Positions 33,849 through 46,389 of a DNA stretch of 64,000 bases are shown here, one piece after another. The stretch lies in NCBI GenBank assembly GCA_947623455.1, contig OX392534.1, forward strand, positions 6,706,001 through 6,770,000, written 5' to 3'. How positions within the stretch are numbered: position 1 is the first letter of the stretch; the number at the start of each line of letters is the position of its first letter. The translations under genes and the position numbers were made by a program. The notes beneath the pieces were generated by a model that made no database searches, was not told where the DNA came from, and saw only the letters and a list, made by a program, of their open reading frames with translations. Source of the DNA: Mimachlamys varia (lineage: Eukaryota; Mollusca; Bivalvia; Pectinida; Pectinidae).

Positions 33849-36800
33849 ATGGCAGGTTTAGCTGCTAGGAAGAAGACGTTTGGGGATTATGTGGAGATCG
33901 AACAGCTTGGGAAAGGAACATTTGGACAAGTGTATCTCGTCAAAAAGGCGGATGAGAAGGGCAAGGACGAGTCTCGAACACAGGTATGTGGATATTTACC
34001 GGTTCACCGTCTACATAACTGTATTAACTACAGCTATCTTAGTAAGGCCTTTGTTATATACCTGTGTAAACATTGATAACTGAAGATATAAGCACACAAC
34101 GGTAATGTTTCGATTTAAAGATATATAGATTACCAGGTGTATTGAAACCGAAACTCATTCAAGTCATTGTGAAGGTTTATGATGATAAGAAACCAAACAA
34201 ATGATAAAGAGTTTCTTTCTGCCTCTTTAGCACTTAAACTCATTAGATGTTTATTATGGAAACTACGTATTTGACAGGGCATATGTGTTGTTGTCCTGTG
34301 AATATCAGAAGAGGGGAAAGCGCTAGAGAGGCACTAGGAAACTCTTGTCATTTGTTTTAGATTTACAATTTTTATTTTAAAGAGAACAAAAGTCAGAATA
34401 CCGAAGCATAATCAAACCCACAGACAAAACATGAAGAAAGGGAAAAAGTACACGATGGCCTTCGAAAAAGCGAGAAAATATTGATAATATAAAACATGAG
34501 TAATGTTGCAGCTTTGATGAGCGTTATTTAACACGCCGTTAAAAGCTACTTCAGTTGTCCAAATAGATAATCATTTGTATCCTCGCTGGACTTTAAGATT
34601 ATTTATTATCTGTACTTAGTGTATATGACCATGATACGGACACACTTGTCTTATTAAAAATCCCTTTCTTGATAGTAACAACCCTATTTTTCCAACATAT
34701 GGTTTTTATATGTCCAGCCCATTCGTTTTTCTAGGGCTTGTTCTTAATATCGAGATTGTTGTGATAGATATCGACTTCCAACTAATAGGTTGATGATAGT
34801 TATAACCTAGTTTCATGGTCGCAATCTTGGTATCATTCAAAAATATTATGTATCCTTGTATGTGGACGGTATCGAATATGTTCATTAGTTCGCCTACGTC
34901 GCCTTGTTGTGATTCAGAGAGACATTTACTTCGATGTGACCTAAATTTACATGGTTGGTGTCGTCGATCTTACCAGAACAGCTGATCGTATTCTCTTATT
35001 ATGTTTTCAAGGGTCTCCATGTATCTTTCCTTTGTCCTTTTTTGCCCCATCCCCGTTATCCAGGGGTTATGATCACCTACGCTTTCTACACCCCTGGAAT
35101 ACGTCATGGTGAAACTGAAGGCTCGCTTAGATAAAAATAACCTAATCAATTCATAGGCTGCATGCTTGTCCATTGAAGATTACAAAGAAACCGCAACCGA
35201 TTTCAAAGCCTGTCAATTTATACCGTTATGTGACGACAAGATTCTTTTGATGTACATCAAATGGTCGAACCAGTCTCCTTGCCTCATCAACAAGGTGGCA
35301 CACATATAACTTTCAGTTTTGCCAAGACTTATTCCAGGGGCGAGAGAGCGTAAACGATCTAACCCCTGGATATCGAGGGTGATTTTGTCCCTGGTTGAAT
35401 CGAACCGGTACATCACCGGTGCAGAAAATGTTTTATTCGGGTTTGTTATAATGAAAGAAGAAGCTTTTTACTCAAAAATGTATTCCCCGACTGAATTGAT
35501 ACTTGATAACGAAGTAAAAAAATCTAGTTACTAATTACTAAATAACGCTAGTGAAAATCCATCATTTTAAAACAACACCATCCACAAACATATTATATGG
35601 TTTTATAAAGGTAAAACGGGTTTGTGTTTACAACAATGGTTTGTTTTTAACTAGAAATACGCCTTAAAGAAGATACCTTTCCCCGATGCAAACCGTAAAC
35701 GAGAAGAACAGCTGGTCGATCGTGAGGAGGATATCCTGAAGAAAGTGAAGCACCGTCACCTGGTACGTTATGTGGACTCGTTCAGGGACAAAGACACTAT
35801 GTATATGGTAATGGAATACTGCGACGGTGGAACACTGCATTCATACATCCGTGAACTGAACGAAGGAATGCCGGAAGATATGTTCCTATGTTTCCTTGAA
35901 CAAATCGCACATGGGCTGAAGGTAAAAAAACAGACTAACAATAATGATACATATATTTATGAAATTAATTGGGAATTGAAATATTTCTAAACTAAAAAAA
36001 AAGAATAATGTTGCTGTATGAAGTATCTTACTATCATTGTTTCGGAACAATTCATGCATGAATGTCACAATTTCAGGTATTATTTCATGTCATAAGAGAG
36101 ACCTTAACTAAAACACATATTTTCAAATTAGTGCATATATCTATGGTTTGATTGTCTTGTGTTGAAATCCGATTTTTTTTAATGATTCTCAAACAATATT
36201 TTCTTACGTCAATGCAGTATCTCCATATGAAGATGACTATAATGCACCGAGATATCAAGACCAAAAATATTCTGATGACCAGAGGCAACGTCCTGAAGAT
36301 ATGCGACTTTGGAATAGCAAAGTAAGTCTCGTGGTTGATATTCATACTCTTATATCTAAAGAGGTACTATTCATTTAGGGAAACAATTCTATATACAAAT
36401 AACGGATACTGGTTCTTTACATCTGAGCCATTTTTCTCGTGCACATGTATAGTATAGGTAATATTCTACTGATTCCCTCCACATCTTTATATATACTAAA
36501 ACATAATATTCCTAATGACAACATATTTAAGATATATAGTCTGTCTACCATTCTATTGCCTATGGTTTCTTGCTTCTATAAACTGCTGTCTCATATTTAC
36601 TTTGTATCAATGAAATTTCGTTTTAATATGTATACCATACCATAAATAAAATGATATATTAAGTATTATATTGACTGCATGCGTTATAGTCAACTAACTT
36701 TTTCTATTTTTGATCACACCAAACAATTATTCAGGTTGAAATGCTATGCTTTAAAAGTAAGAATAAAAGTTATTATTAATTTGTATGTCATAGATTTGCA

Positions 36801-39800
36801 GAAAATGCTGTACCAAACTCAATTTGGATGGGTACCCCGCGTTACATGAGTCCGGAGGTCGTACGAAAGGAACCGTATGCATTTAAGGTAAATACTTCAT
36901 TTTTGTTTTAAATTCAAAATTTTTTTTTTCAATATAAATTATGTATATGTTTAAGTTCATGAAACTGATGGTTGGTAGCAATCAAGCTTTCTTTGATCAA
37001 TATTTTATAATAATAGCGGAAAATCATAGAATACCGAAGGGTCAATAGAAGCTTAACCAGAACTAAAAATGAACAAAGTAGGGGGCAAAATATGAACAAA
37101 AGACTAGGCCCTAAGATCATGAAACAATCTAAAGTCGAAATTTGACTTAAGATTTGACTAAGCCAATCATGATTAATGTTACGAAAAGTAATGTCATACC
37201 TGATTGGCTAAGCAAAAACTTAAGTCTTAAATTGTTTCATGATCTCGGGGATAGGTGTTCGCGAATAATAATCATATTCAGCTTCATTAATGTCATACTC
37301 CATATACATCTAGGTAAAATCCAAGTAAATATCACGTCCGCAAATTGCGAAATGAGGCATCATTCTCAATCACAACAAGAAGGCATACCAATGACCATAC
37401 TCAAAAACGACAACCTCCGGTATTCTCTTATTTATTTTCATACCATACAAGGCTACTGGATATTTCTCAATGAGACCAGGATGGGGGACCACATACTTAA
37501 TCATTGTCTTCATCAACATTCCTCTCTCAAATCGTTTTGTCGTCAGTTTATTTATCAGATGAACTGCGACATATAAACACCAGGTTGGAGAAGCAGGGGT
37601 GTTATTTCAAGAAGGAAAAAGTTCACGATCGGAAAATGTCCATGTTTGTCATTGTTTATGTAGCAATCGATGTAAGCAGCTGACGTAGAAGAATCTGTTG
37701 TCTCTTTGATTTGTTCAGAAGGATACATATGATCGACTAGGTTACCTGTCCTGATAAACTCCTCGACAAATTCGATTTCACATGAAAGCAAAAACAAATC
37801 AGCCAAGAGAGGGGCAACGTTTGTTCTCATTGGGATGCCAATAGTCTGCTGTGAAATCTTTCCTTCAAACTCAACAAACAGATAGAAAACAGGTCTTTTA
37901 TTATGTCATAACCCCACTCCTCACATGTGGTAAATATTTCTTTCACAGACGGATATATGGAGTCTTGGATGTACAGCTTACGAGATGGCGATGTCAAAAT
38001 ACGCATTTTCAGCCGAAAATCTGACTAAGATTTTCAAGGATATCAGTGACAATAAGGTATATTGCTTTTTTTTAACAATAAGGCATAATTATATTAACCA
38101 GCGCTTGATATGCCTATGTTCTGTTTATACTTCGTTTTAATGAATAAGACAAAATAAGATATATACTTTTAATTATTTTTTTCGGCATACTGTATCTTTT
38201 ACTAAATTTAAAATGTGCAGCATAATTATGTGTGTGTTACGTCATGTTCTAAATAAATTTCGATAGCATTTCAGTCGGTGTCAGCTACCACAAAAATTAT
38301 ATTGTGTCGAATTTTTAAGTAAAGTGTATGGTTGCTTTTTTATTCTTCAATACAATGGGTTAGAACGGTTTGCATGCGTAAGTAACAAATTCAATATCAA
38401 TGTTATCTAAAGTGGACAATAATGAACAACAATGCTGTGTGTAGGGAATAATAAGGTTAAGTTGTTTCCGTTGTTTGCAACAACATCGTTCACCGTTGGC
38501 TTTGTTAGATAGATATCCATAAACTTTACGTCACAATCAAGGCAAGTGCCGAACGCGAATATTTGAAACTTTCGGGTTGGTTAATATTTGTTTTGTCATC
38601 TACATAATTATCATAAGATATCAGTCTCGGAAAGTTTAAGTTTTAAAATGAAAATGTAAATAAGGAAAGCTTTCTTTTTTTACAATGCAGTGTTAAATGT
38701 TTTGTTACATCAATAATTCATGATATTCACAGGATATGTATTGTAATATTATTATTATATAATAATACTTTAATAGCTATATGCATATAAAAATATTTGT
38801 TATCGTACTAAAGAACAACTAGGTTAATAATATAACTGTCTTTCATATTTAGGTTCCAGATTTGTCTAGAATTCCTTACTGCGGCGATATCAAAACACTA
38901 ATCAGTAGTATGTTGGAAGTCGCACAAGGAAAAAGACCAAGCGCTAAAGACGTATTGAAGATCATTGCTGATCACGAATGTACACGGCCGGTAACTCCAT
39001 CATCCGGGGTAGCTGCTTCAGTAATGGCGTCTCCAGGATCGAGGACAGATGGTGATGAGGACAGTGAACAGTCAACCCTAGCCAGCGGTACAGACAGTGA
39101 GTATTGACCCCAACATAGAGACGGGCAGCTGTGGTTGTTCATATAACTTTTTATAGTATATTTAGTGTACGGATATCATGATAAGGAGGACAATAACTGT
39201 AACTGCAGGATGAAGAAGGAATTTTATAGTTAAAATGAGGAATATACAAGAGAGAAATCAATATAAAGTTTAACGAAGTAAAAGACGCTTACTCTTTAGG
39301 AACACCTGGTCTTATTCTTTTGTACTTTTTCAAAGGTATCCCTGTAAACGTTCCCTTTTGAAATATTTCATTACGTTATATTGGTTTTGAGTTCGGGTAC
39401 TAGTTTTGTTGATGCGTCGGTATTCTCTGATTAAGTTTACACATAATAACCTTTGGGAGGCGATATGATGTAAACAAGTTTTGCCCAGTATGATTTTCAT
39501 CCTTTACGTTATATATAACATTGTTTCTTACTTTAAAAACTAATTCGAAGGACGAAAACGGAAAAATCAATCTGATTAAAATACAGATCCTCACTATTAC
39601 AAACGTGTAGGATCTGACAGCGACCAGTGGAAGTTCATGTGCAGATGACCTTTGTATTCACCAATCAAATCGCTGCTTACCAGATTCTGAAAGTGAAAAG
39701 CTAATTACGATTTGTTTCGATACTTGTCGTTAAACCAGAGTTAAGTAGCGAGAAACCCGAACGACCGTATACACAAATTGCGGCGCCCAGTTAAGCGGTC

Positions 39801-42800
39801 TCTTCGCCAAGGCGTGTGTTCTTTTTAGACATTATCAGTTTGATTCGTAGTTTTTCGTTTGTCCGAAAAGAAATAACAACTGAAGGTAAAGAAATTATCA
39901 CAAAATATAGTACTAATCAGATTGTTGGAATAATTTTCTCTTCTTCGCCGCCGCCATTTTTGTCCGTCTACCAAACACCGTTTACAAGGTGCATTTTGAT
40001 TGTCTGTTCATTTTCAAGATATGGAAATAATAAATTTCATCTGCACATGCCCTTCTACTGGTCGCTGTCAGATCCTACACACGATAGTAATAGTGAGGTT
40101 CTGTATTTTAATCAGATTGCGGGAAAAAACAGCGTTATACTATATAAAACTACTAAGACGAGTGCACGTGAACTGGTGTGTATTGGGTAGGACAAAGCAG
40201 GTTATAGAGAGGTTGTGATAAGGGTGAAACATGCTTATATGGTGGACGATTAAAAACAAAAGCAGTGTAGCATTAAAAGTTAGGTGATTAGAACTAATTA
40301 CATAACATGCAGTATCTGATATACCTGAGTAGTTAAACAGGGAAATAGAGTTAGCAATGACAACAGTGGTATAACAATTTGGTTGGTTGATTGATTAACA
40401 GCCAGGGTCATTTAAGGACGGCCTCCTGGTGTATGAGATGTGGGTGTGTGTGTTGAGAGCGTGTGTATTTAGGAGGCCGCGGTATATTCTCGTAAGGCTT
40501 CTTGCGATAGTCCTGATCTTTTTTCGATTTCATGTGCTACCACATTGAATCATACTGCCGAAAGCCCCCAACAGAACACCACAGCCGGTCACATTATACT
40601 GACAACGGGCAAACCAGTCGTTCCACTCTTATAATGCTGAGCGTCAATCAGGGAGTAATAACTACCATTGCTAAAGACTCTGGTATGTCTCGGCCTGAGG
40701 ACAGAACCCATAGCCTTCCTCACGGGGACGAACGCTCAACTAAAGTCCAAAAGTGAGGTTGTGCCAAGGGAGACATTAGGAAGGAGAAAGTTGTTTAGAA
40801 AGAATGGAAAAAATAAGATCCCAAGTTTAGTCGCCGTCTACGATCACGCAATGAGGGCAGCAGGACAATTCTCACGCCTACCTTCAGGGCTCTAGCTATA
40901 GATCACACGCGCACACTTTTTACTGTTATATAGTATGTTTAATATAGAAAAAGAACCAAACTTACCGTGCATTAATTGTAAGAAACGATATTCTATCCAC
41001 AGAGTCCTCGCGACAAACATTGGAAGGTACGTATCCTGATTTAACAATTGATCTAGTATATCATGTTTGTTTATAAAAATCATTATGTTTACATAATCAG
41101 ACTGTAATGTGATGACGTTTGGCTTTGAAGTAACAAGCAGTAAAAGATATGTTTTTGCGATTTGCTCTCTAATGCTGCTAATATATTATGATAACATACA
41201 TGCATTTATAATTATAATCACTTTTATACTCGCTAACGTTTTGGATTATTGTAACATGATAAGGATCCCTGTCAACATGCTGTGTATTTCAAATATACGG
41301 TAGCCTCCCTATAACTTATGTTTGAACTTAACTACTGTAAACCAACTCATTTTCGCGGCGAGTTAAATTCGCGTTTTCATACGAAACGACTATTTTATTG
41401 GCGATTAAATTTCGCAATTAATGCGGTCGTTAACCTTATGTGCATTACAGTACAGTACTTCTACAGCTGGCATACCTCTGATTTAAACTATTTCGTGGCG
41501 ATTAATTTTCGCGAATTGTAATCACCCGCAGAATACGCGAAAATTAATAGTACGCGAAAATAAATTGGTTTACAGTAATCTGAGGTTTCTCCGAAACATT
41601 TTTATGAATTATATTTTGGATATTTCGATTTCATTTCTTTTCATAAATTACTTTGCGTTTCTTTTAAGAAAAAAAAATTGGCGAAGCTATAGTCGTTTCG
41701 AAAGTATGCCCCCACTCATCCCAACCACCCAGTTTTTAACACTTATTTTTTTCAATATCACGGGGATCAATGTTGCCCTATGAGCATGACTAACCACTTC
41801 CCTTTCAACCTTTAGCCACCGGCACCACGGATTCCGGATTAGGTGTAAGCTGTGAGTAACATTTGTAATGTATACATTAATTTGAGCATATTAAATGTTA
41901 AATAAAACAGTTATGAACAGGTGATACCTTCATTTTATATGAGTATATTAATTATAGATTCGTTGCTTAAAATGAAGCCACAAACAATATGTTTGTTTTG
42001 CTCAAATTGTATTTCATGAATGTGTTTAAAAAATTTAATGTAGTCTGAATGAGGCATTCAAATTAGAGTTAAAAAGAAATCATATCTTTTTGGGAAAAAA
42101 CAGACTAACTAATAATAACAAATTCATATTTATGATACTAAACTGTAGTATTTATTTGACGAAATACCAAATAATATTATTTTGTACCAACATTTACAAA
42201 ATGACCCTATCATATAACAAACATTATATTGAATTATATCATCAGTTTTACTCTTCATATTTATTGATAGTTTGTATTATAGAAAATCGCAAAAAATATT
42301 ATGTTTACAGCGAAATTAAAGCATTCTTCTACGAGAGCTAAAAGATATTTAGAAAAGGCATCTACCGAGTTCCAGTCGTAAGTACACTTCTTACTGAATA
42401 AGTTTTTTAGGGGGGGGGCTTTAGTTGTCTTAGTTCACATTAAACAGCCATTGTGAGAGCTCTTCGAGCTCTTCTTATGAATGGAGCGTAACCCGGGCAA
42501 TAACAATGACATCTCAGATATTTAAAACTACTGTGTATCGTTTGAGATCCCTGTTTTCAGGGAAACGATTACAAATACAAATATGGCTGTTTTGAGTAAT
42601 TATTTAAAGAATGTATATTTTATTTTGTTACAAATCTTCTTTACAATATCAGTGTTAAAATGCTTCATAGAAAGAATAATCTCAGTTCTAAATGTCTTTC
42701 CTTTTTTTCGTGTTTTGTCCCTAGTTTAATCGATTTTGAGTTCATATTATTGTTTTGTTGACGCTTCGGTACTCTATAATTGTTTCGTTGAGGCACACGA

Positions 42801-43573
42801 GCATGTAAATACATTAAATTTTCCATTGCTTTATGGTTGATATAAAATCTTTGACGGAAATCTAATACTTACACGATGACTTTTTACAGCATGCTGGTAG
42901 AAATCATCCACTCTCGGCTTGGTGTGGATATAGTCAAGGATATTAAATCAGCAAGTTCTCTAGAGGACGCCGAGGTATGTTAATACACTCAAATATGTTA
43001 TTTCATTCCGTCTACAATTAGGTTATCAGTTTAAGACACATGGTTATACAAATGCAGACTCGATGTTTAACATGTAATCATGCTGAAATGTTACAATATC
43101 TTGTTGTTACACTAAGATAAGCTTCAAGTATATGTTGACCATTTTTAAACAAGTATAAGATTGGTTGTCAGGTGGGTTTTTTTTACATTTAAGATGATTA
43201 TAAAATTTCTCGTTATATTTTGAGTCAGTGGTGGTACACCTTCTGAAACAGTCTATGAACTTAAGTTTTTAATTGCTATTTTCTGAGGGACAAAATGAAG
43301 GTGGAAAAACTAACAATTTTGCCTGTTTAAAAAAGAATGAATCTGATAAGGTAATTTGTATTTCAGCAAATCTTGAAAAGGAATCGAAATTCTAGGATAA
43401 CTAAGAAGTTCAGCGACATTATGCAGATAATAGAGTCTCTCTACAACACTGAGAGGGAAATCCGTCGCCTTGATAACATTGATGCTACATTCTCCTCTCT
43501 GGAATCTCAGACGTGCTCCACCTGTTCTTCGACTCCGTCTCGGTCTCGCACTAGGAGTAGTAGTCATACTTGA
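33849..43573 (+). CDS. NEK-family Ser/Thr kinase, plus-strand paralogue (11 exons, 456 aa)
   Basis: Exons: 33849-33983, 35655-35921, 36218-36321, 36794-36887, 37949-38056, 38853-39096, 41003-41026, 41816-41851, 42311-42377, 42890-42974, 43367-43573; total 1371 nt, in frame throughout. The kinase domain is complete: GKGTFGQV (21-28), Lys50 in [13 protein letters not shown] (from residue 144), intact DFG at 164-166, [17 protein letters not shown], and RPSAKDVL near its end. The short C-terminal region has a Ser/Thr-rich linker (exons 6-8) and a helical segment (exons 9-11) with a Ser/Arg-rich tail. Two tiny phase-1 exons of 24 and 36 bp have no counterpart in the paralogue at 50105-62892. Residue pattern and exon phases place it in the NIMA-related group; I cannot name a vertebrate orthologue. 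The ATG at 33849 gives an N-terminus of normal length before the Gly loop. Confidence 0.87.
34193..34362. mobile_element. Small inverted-repeat element, probable MITE
   Basis: AAACAAATGATAAAGAGTTTC (left, 34193 on) is mirrored by AAACAAATGACAAGAGTTTC on the opposite strand ending near 34362. GCCTCT words follow inside each arm. It lies in intron 1 of the plus-strand NEK gene. Confidence 0.55.
34680..35070 (+). mobile_element. 3' flank fragment of the reverse-transcriptase element family
   Basis: GGCTTGTTCTTAATATCGAG, TATCCTTGTATGTGGACGG, TTGTTGTGATTCAGAGAG, GGTGTCGTCGATCTTACCAG and AGGGTCTCCATGTATCTTTC follow the family order with heavy divergence. It lies in intron 1 of the plus-strand NEK gene. 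Confidence 0.5.
37311..37900 (-). mobile_element. Fossil reverse-transcriptase element fragment
   Basis: The minus strand encodes GIPMRTNVAPLLADLFLLS (around 37770-37840), the recognisable PMGTNxAPLLADLFL motif of a reverse transcriptase. It is followed by YPSEQIKETTDSSTSAAYID and FPIVNF. The catalytic YIDD region between them is deleted. The 37320-37550 part on the same strand matches the 3' flank of this family. It is a dead copy in intron 4 of the plus-strand NEK gene. Confidence 0.7.
38180..38250 (+). mobile_element. Hammerhead repeat family, 3' fragment
   Basis: Only the part after the ribozyme remains: TTTTTCGGCATACTGTATC, TACTAAATTTAAAATGTGC and GTGTGTGTTACGTCATG. It lies in intron 5 of the plus-strand NEK gene. 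Confidence 0.6.
39270..39425 (+). mobile_element. Short tail of the reverse-transcriptase element family
   Basis: AGACGCTTACTCTTTAGG, ACACCTGGTCTTATTCTTTT and GTTTTGTTGATGCGTCGGTA match the family tail. Intron 6 of the plus-strand NEK gene. Confidence 0.55.
39563..40125. mobile_element. Foldback-type element with about 95-bp inverted arms
   Basis: The arm from about 39567 (CAATCTGATTAAAATACAG, then CCTCACTATTAC, GTAGGATCTGACAGCGACCA and CATGTGCAGATGA) is repeated in inverse order at about 40025-40120. The two arms flank about 370 bp. A CGGAAAAAT/CGGGAAAAA pair outside the ends could be an imperfect target duplication. It sits in intron 6 of the plus-strand NEK gene. Confidence 0.7.
40395..40895. 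mobile_element. Dispersed bivalve-type SINE-like repeat
   Basis: Characteristic segments are GGTCATTTAAGGACGGCCTC, AGGAGGCCGCGGTATATTC, GGCAAACCAGTCGTTCCACT, ATAATGCTGAGCGTCAATCA and CAATGAGGGCAGCAGGACAA. I recall close relatives in bivalve genomes. It fills the last part of intron 6 of the plus-strand NEK gene, about 110 bp before the 24-bp micro-exon. Confidence 0.55.
41003..41026 (+). CDS. 24-bp micro-exon (exon 7) of the plus-strand NEK gene
   Basis: AGTCCTCGCGACAAACATTG plus GAAG lies between TCTATCCACAG and GTACGT. It is entered and left in phase 1, so skipping it keeps the frame. The encoded residues are about KSSRQTLE with the split codons. Confidence 0.65.
41333..41577. mobile_element. 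TA-flanked MITE (245 bp)
   Basis: The inverted ends TACTGTAAACCAACTCATTT (left) and TACTGTAAACCAATTTATTT (right, other strand) are followed on both sides by TTCGCG-rich sequence. A TA dinucleotide flanks each end, as in Tc1/mariner-type MITEs. The interior has repeated TTAATTTTCGCG-like words. It lies in intron 7 of the plus-strand NEK gene. Confidence 0.7.
41816..41851 (+). CDS. 36-bp micro-exon (exon 8) of the plus-strand NEK gene
   Basis: It lies between CAACCTTTAG and GTGAGT, phase 1 on both sides, encoding ATGTTDSGLGVS. Like exon 7 it can be skipped in frame and has no counterpart in the minus-strand paralogue. Confidence 0.65.
42685..42775 (+). mobile_element. Short tail of the reverse-transcriptase element family
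   Basis: TTTTGTCCCTAGTTTAATCG, ATTTTGAGTTCATATTATTG and TTTGTTGACGCTTCGGTACT match the family tail. Intron 9 of the plus-strand NEK gene. Confidence 0.5.
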
Positions 43574-44401
43574 CCAGTATATTACCGCAGGTCTTTGTGC
43601 CATAGGATGTTTGTCTTCAACATACATTAACTTCATGTATTTGCAACTTAACGTTGACAGCAGATCAAGGACTTCTATTTTGACAATGTATATACAAGCA
43701 ATTCATGGATAATTATAAGCAACTACAATTAGTTAATACAATGAATACAATAAGCACATGGATAGGGCATTATAAATCGAAACGTTATCGCGATAATTTG
43801 TTCGTCTGGGTAATACCCGAACTACACTCAAACAAAACAAGAGTGCTTGCTTGAGAAACTTGATAAAATGCAAATACATACAAGTTTAATTATTAGGCAA
43901 TAGGTTAAAATATTCTGCAACGTCTATTGAAAATGACAACAATCTTTACCCAAATGCTACGATTTATTGGATAAGCTGACGCTTCTCCACACAAAGCGAA
44001 AAATGGTATTGTTCATTTGATAGATAAAAAACCACAGCACATTTTACAAGATTTAGTGTGTAAGTGTATACGTAGTATGGTGAAAATACTTTGTTCGTTT
44101 TTAGATGCAGATGTAAAAGTACCATGAATGTTGAAAACGTGTTCCCAAAATTATATAATGTGTTTGTGTAGTATGGTGCAAATTGTTTTATTTTTAAAAA
44201 GAAGTCCATGATAATGTACCATGAATGTTGAAAATGTAATTCCAAATTATAAATATTTGTTACTGATTGTTACTGATTACATTTCTACCGATAATGCCAG
44301 TGTAAGGCCTGACAAGGCATATTGTCAGACTCGTCTATCCCTCCGTTCGTCCTCAAAACTAAAGCTAAAGCTCGTGTCTTTTGTAGCTTCAAATAAATAA
44401 T

Positions 44402-44558
44402 GAACACGAGTGAAATAAATTCCATATCTAACAACCACTCGTTGTGTAATAATGAACTCGAGTGAAATAAATTCCATATCCAACAACCACTCGTTGTGTA
44501 ATATTGAACTCGAGTGAAATAAATTCCATATCCAACAACCACTGGTTGTGTAATCGCT
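44402..44558. repeat. Tandem repeat of about 54 bp, three copies
   Basis: GAGTGAAATAAATTCCATAT followed by CAACAACCACTCGTTGTGTA, repeated three times. It creates part of the 44325-45041 minus-strand frame. Confidence 0.8.
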
Positions 44559-44714
44559 ATATCCGTACTGGCTTATTATACTTTCTATAAACGTCATATG
44601 TGCCATATACCTATGCTGACGGAGGAATTTTACCCAATGGATGACAGAAGAATATGCAAAAGAAGAAGGGAGATAACTCCTCAAATAGAGGGGAATGACT
44701 GTTTTTACAAGTTT

Positions 44715-45800
44715 CCGTTCATCGTTTCTATATCCCTTTATTGGCCTGTTGTAGTTAGACAATGTAAGTTTCCGTCCATCGTTTCTATATTCCTTTATTG
44801 GCCTGTTAGACAATGTAAGTTTCCGTCCATCATTTGTATATCCCTTTATTAACCTGTTGTAGTTAGACAATGTAAGTTCCCGTCCATCATTTGTATATCC
44901 CTTTATTAACCTGTTGTAGTTAGACAATGTCAGTTTCCGTCCATCATTTCTATAACCCTCTATTGGCCTGTTGTAGTTAGACAATGTAAGTTTCCGTCCA
45001 TCATTTGTATATCCTTTTATAAACCTGTTGTAGTTAGACAATGTAAGTTTCCATCAATCGTTTCTATATCCCTTTATTAACCTGTTGTAGTTAGACAATG
45101 TAAGTTTCCGTCCATCGTTTCTATATCCCTTTATTAACCTGTTGTAGTTAGACAATGTAAGTTTCCATCAATCGTTTCTATATCCCTTTATTAACCTGTT
45201 GTAGTTAGATAATGTAAGTTTCCGTCCATCATTTGTATATCCCTTTATTAACCTGTTGTAGTTAGACAATGTAAGTTTCCGTCCATCGTTTCTATATCCC
45301 TTTATTGGCCTGTTGTAGTTAGACAATGTAAGTTTCCATCAATCGTTTCTATATCCCTTTATTAACCTGTTGTAGTTAGACAATGTAAGTTTCCGTCCAT
45401 CATTTGTATATCCCTTTATTAACCTGTTGTAGTTAGACAATGTAAGTTTCCGTCCATCATTTGTATATCCCTTTATTAACCTGTTGTAGTTAGACAATGT
45501 AAGTTTCCGTCCATCATTTGTATATCCCTTTATTAACCTGTTGTAGTTAGACAATGTAAGTTTCCGTCCATCATTTGTATATCCCTGTATTAACCTGTTG
45601 TAGTTAGACAATGTAAGTTTCCGTCCATCATTTGTATATCCCTTTATTAACCTGTTGTAGTTAGACAATGTAAGTTTCCGTCCATCATTTGTATATCCCT
45701 TTATTAACCTGTTGTAGTTAGACAATGTAAGTTTCCGTCCATCGTTTCTATATCCCTTTATTAACCTGTTGTAGTTAGACAATGTAAGTTCCCGTCCAAT
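44715..45800. repeat. 57-bp minisatellite, about 19 copies
   Basis: Unit GTTAGACAATGTAAGTTTCC, GTCCATCATTTGTATATCCC, TTTATTAACCTGTTGTA. Because 57 is a multiple of three, the minus strand stays open and reads a 19-residue repeat (SNYNRLIKGYTNDGRKLTL). Frame breaks, lack of a promoter or splice context, and near-identical nucleotides argue against a gene. Confidence 0.9.
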
Positions 45801-46389
45801 GCTATATCACCATTGTACTGTTCACTTTTAATCTGACGTATCCTACATATGTATCCGTTGATATTATGTTATTTTATGACCTTATAGTATTGTATCATAA
45901 TGTACATCATATTATAAGATAAAGTGCTGTCAGGTTTTCGTCGTTTCTTAACTAAGAACGGTAAGATACTGCCAGTTTGTAAATTTCAACCAGGGTACGA
46001 GTCTTTAGCATTTGTCACATGCCATAATAACATTCAGATGTTAACTTTTTTTAAGTTTATTGTAATACACGTCTTAGTTTTAGGGATTAACCAACTTATA
46101 ACGATCACATAGCTATATTTAGACGAGAAACGTTTTGTTTCGGACTTTTTGCATCATTATTGCTGCCGTCAGAGCAATTATAGAGGCATTTGTATTTTAA
46201 AATTTTAACCCCCACTTCACTTTATCATTTATTAGAGATCATTTGAACTTTTCACGAGAGCAAAACACATATTAACATGCATCTTTTCCAGGTCCTTTAT
46301 GTTAAGTTCATATGACCTACCTACATCCATAGAAATGTCCTTGAAATAAATTACATGTTTTTCTTTTATAACCGATTAATTGAAAAAGT

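Noticed and set aside
44325..45041. 238-residue minus-strand open frame
   Set aside because: It arises from the 54-bp and 57-bp tandem repeats. No recognisable domain and frame breaks between array parts.
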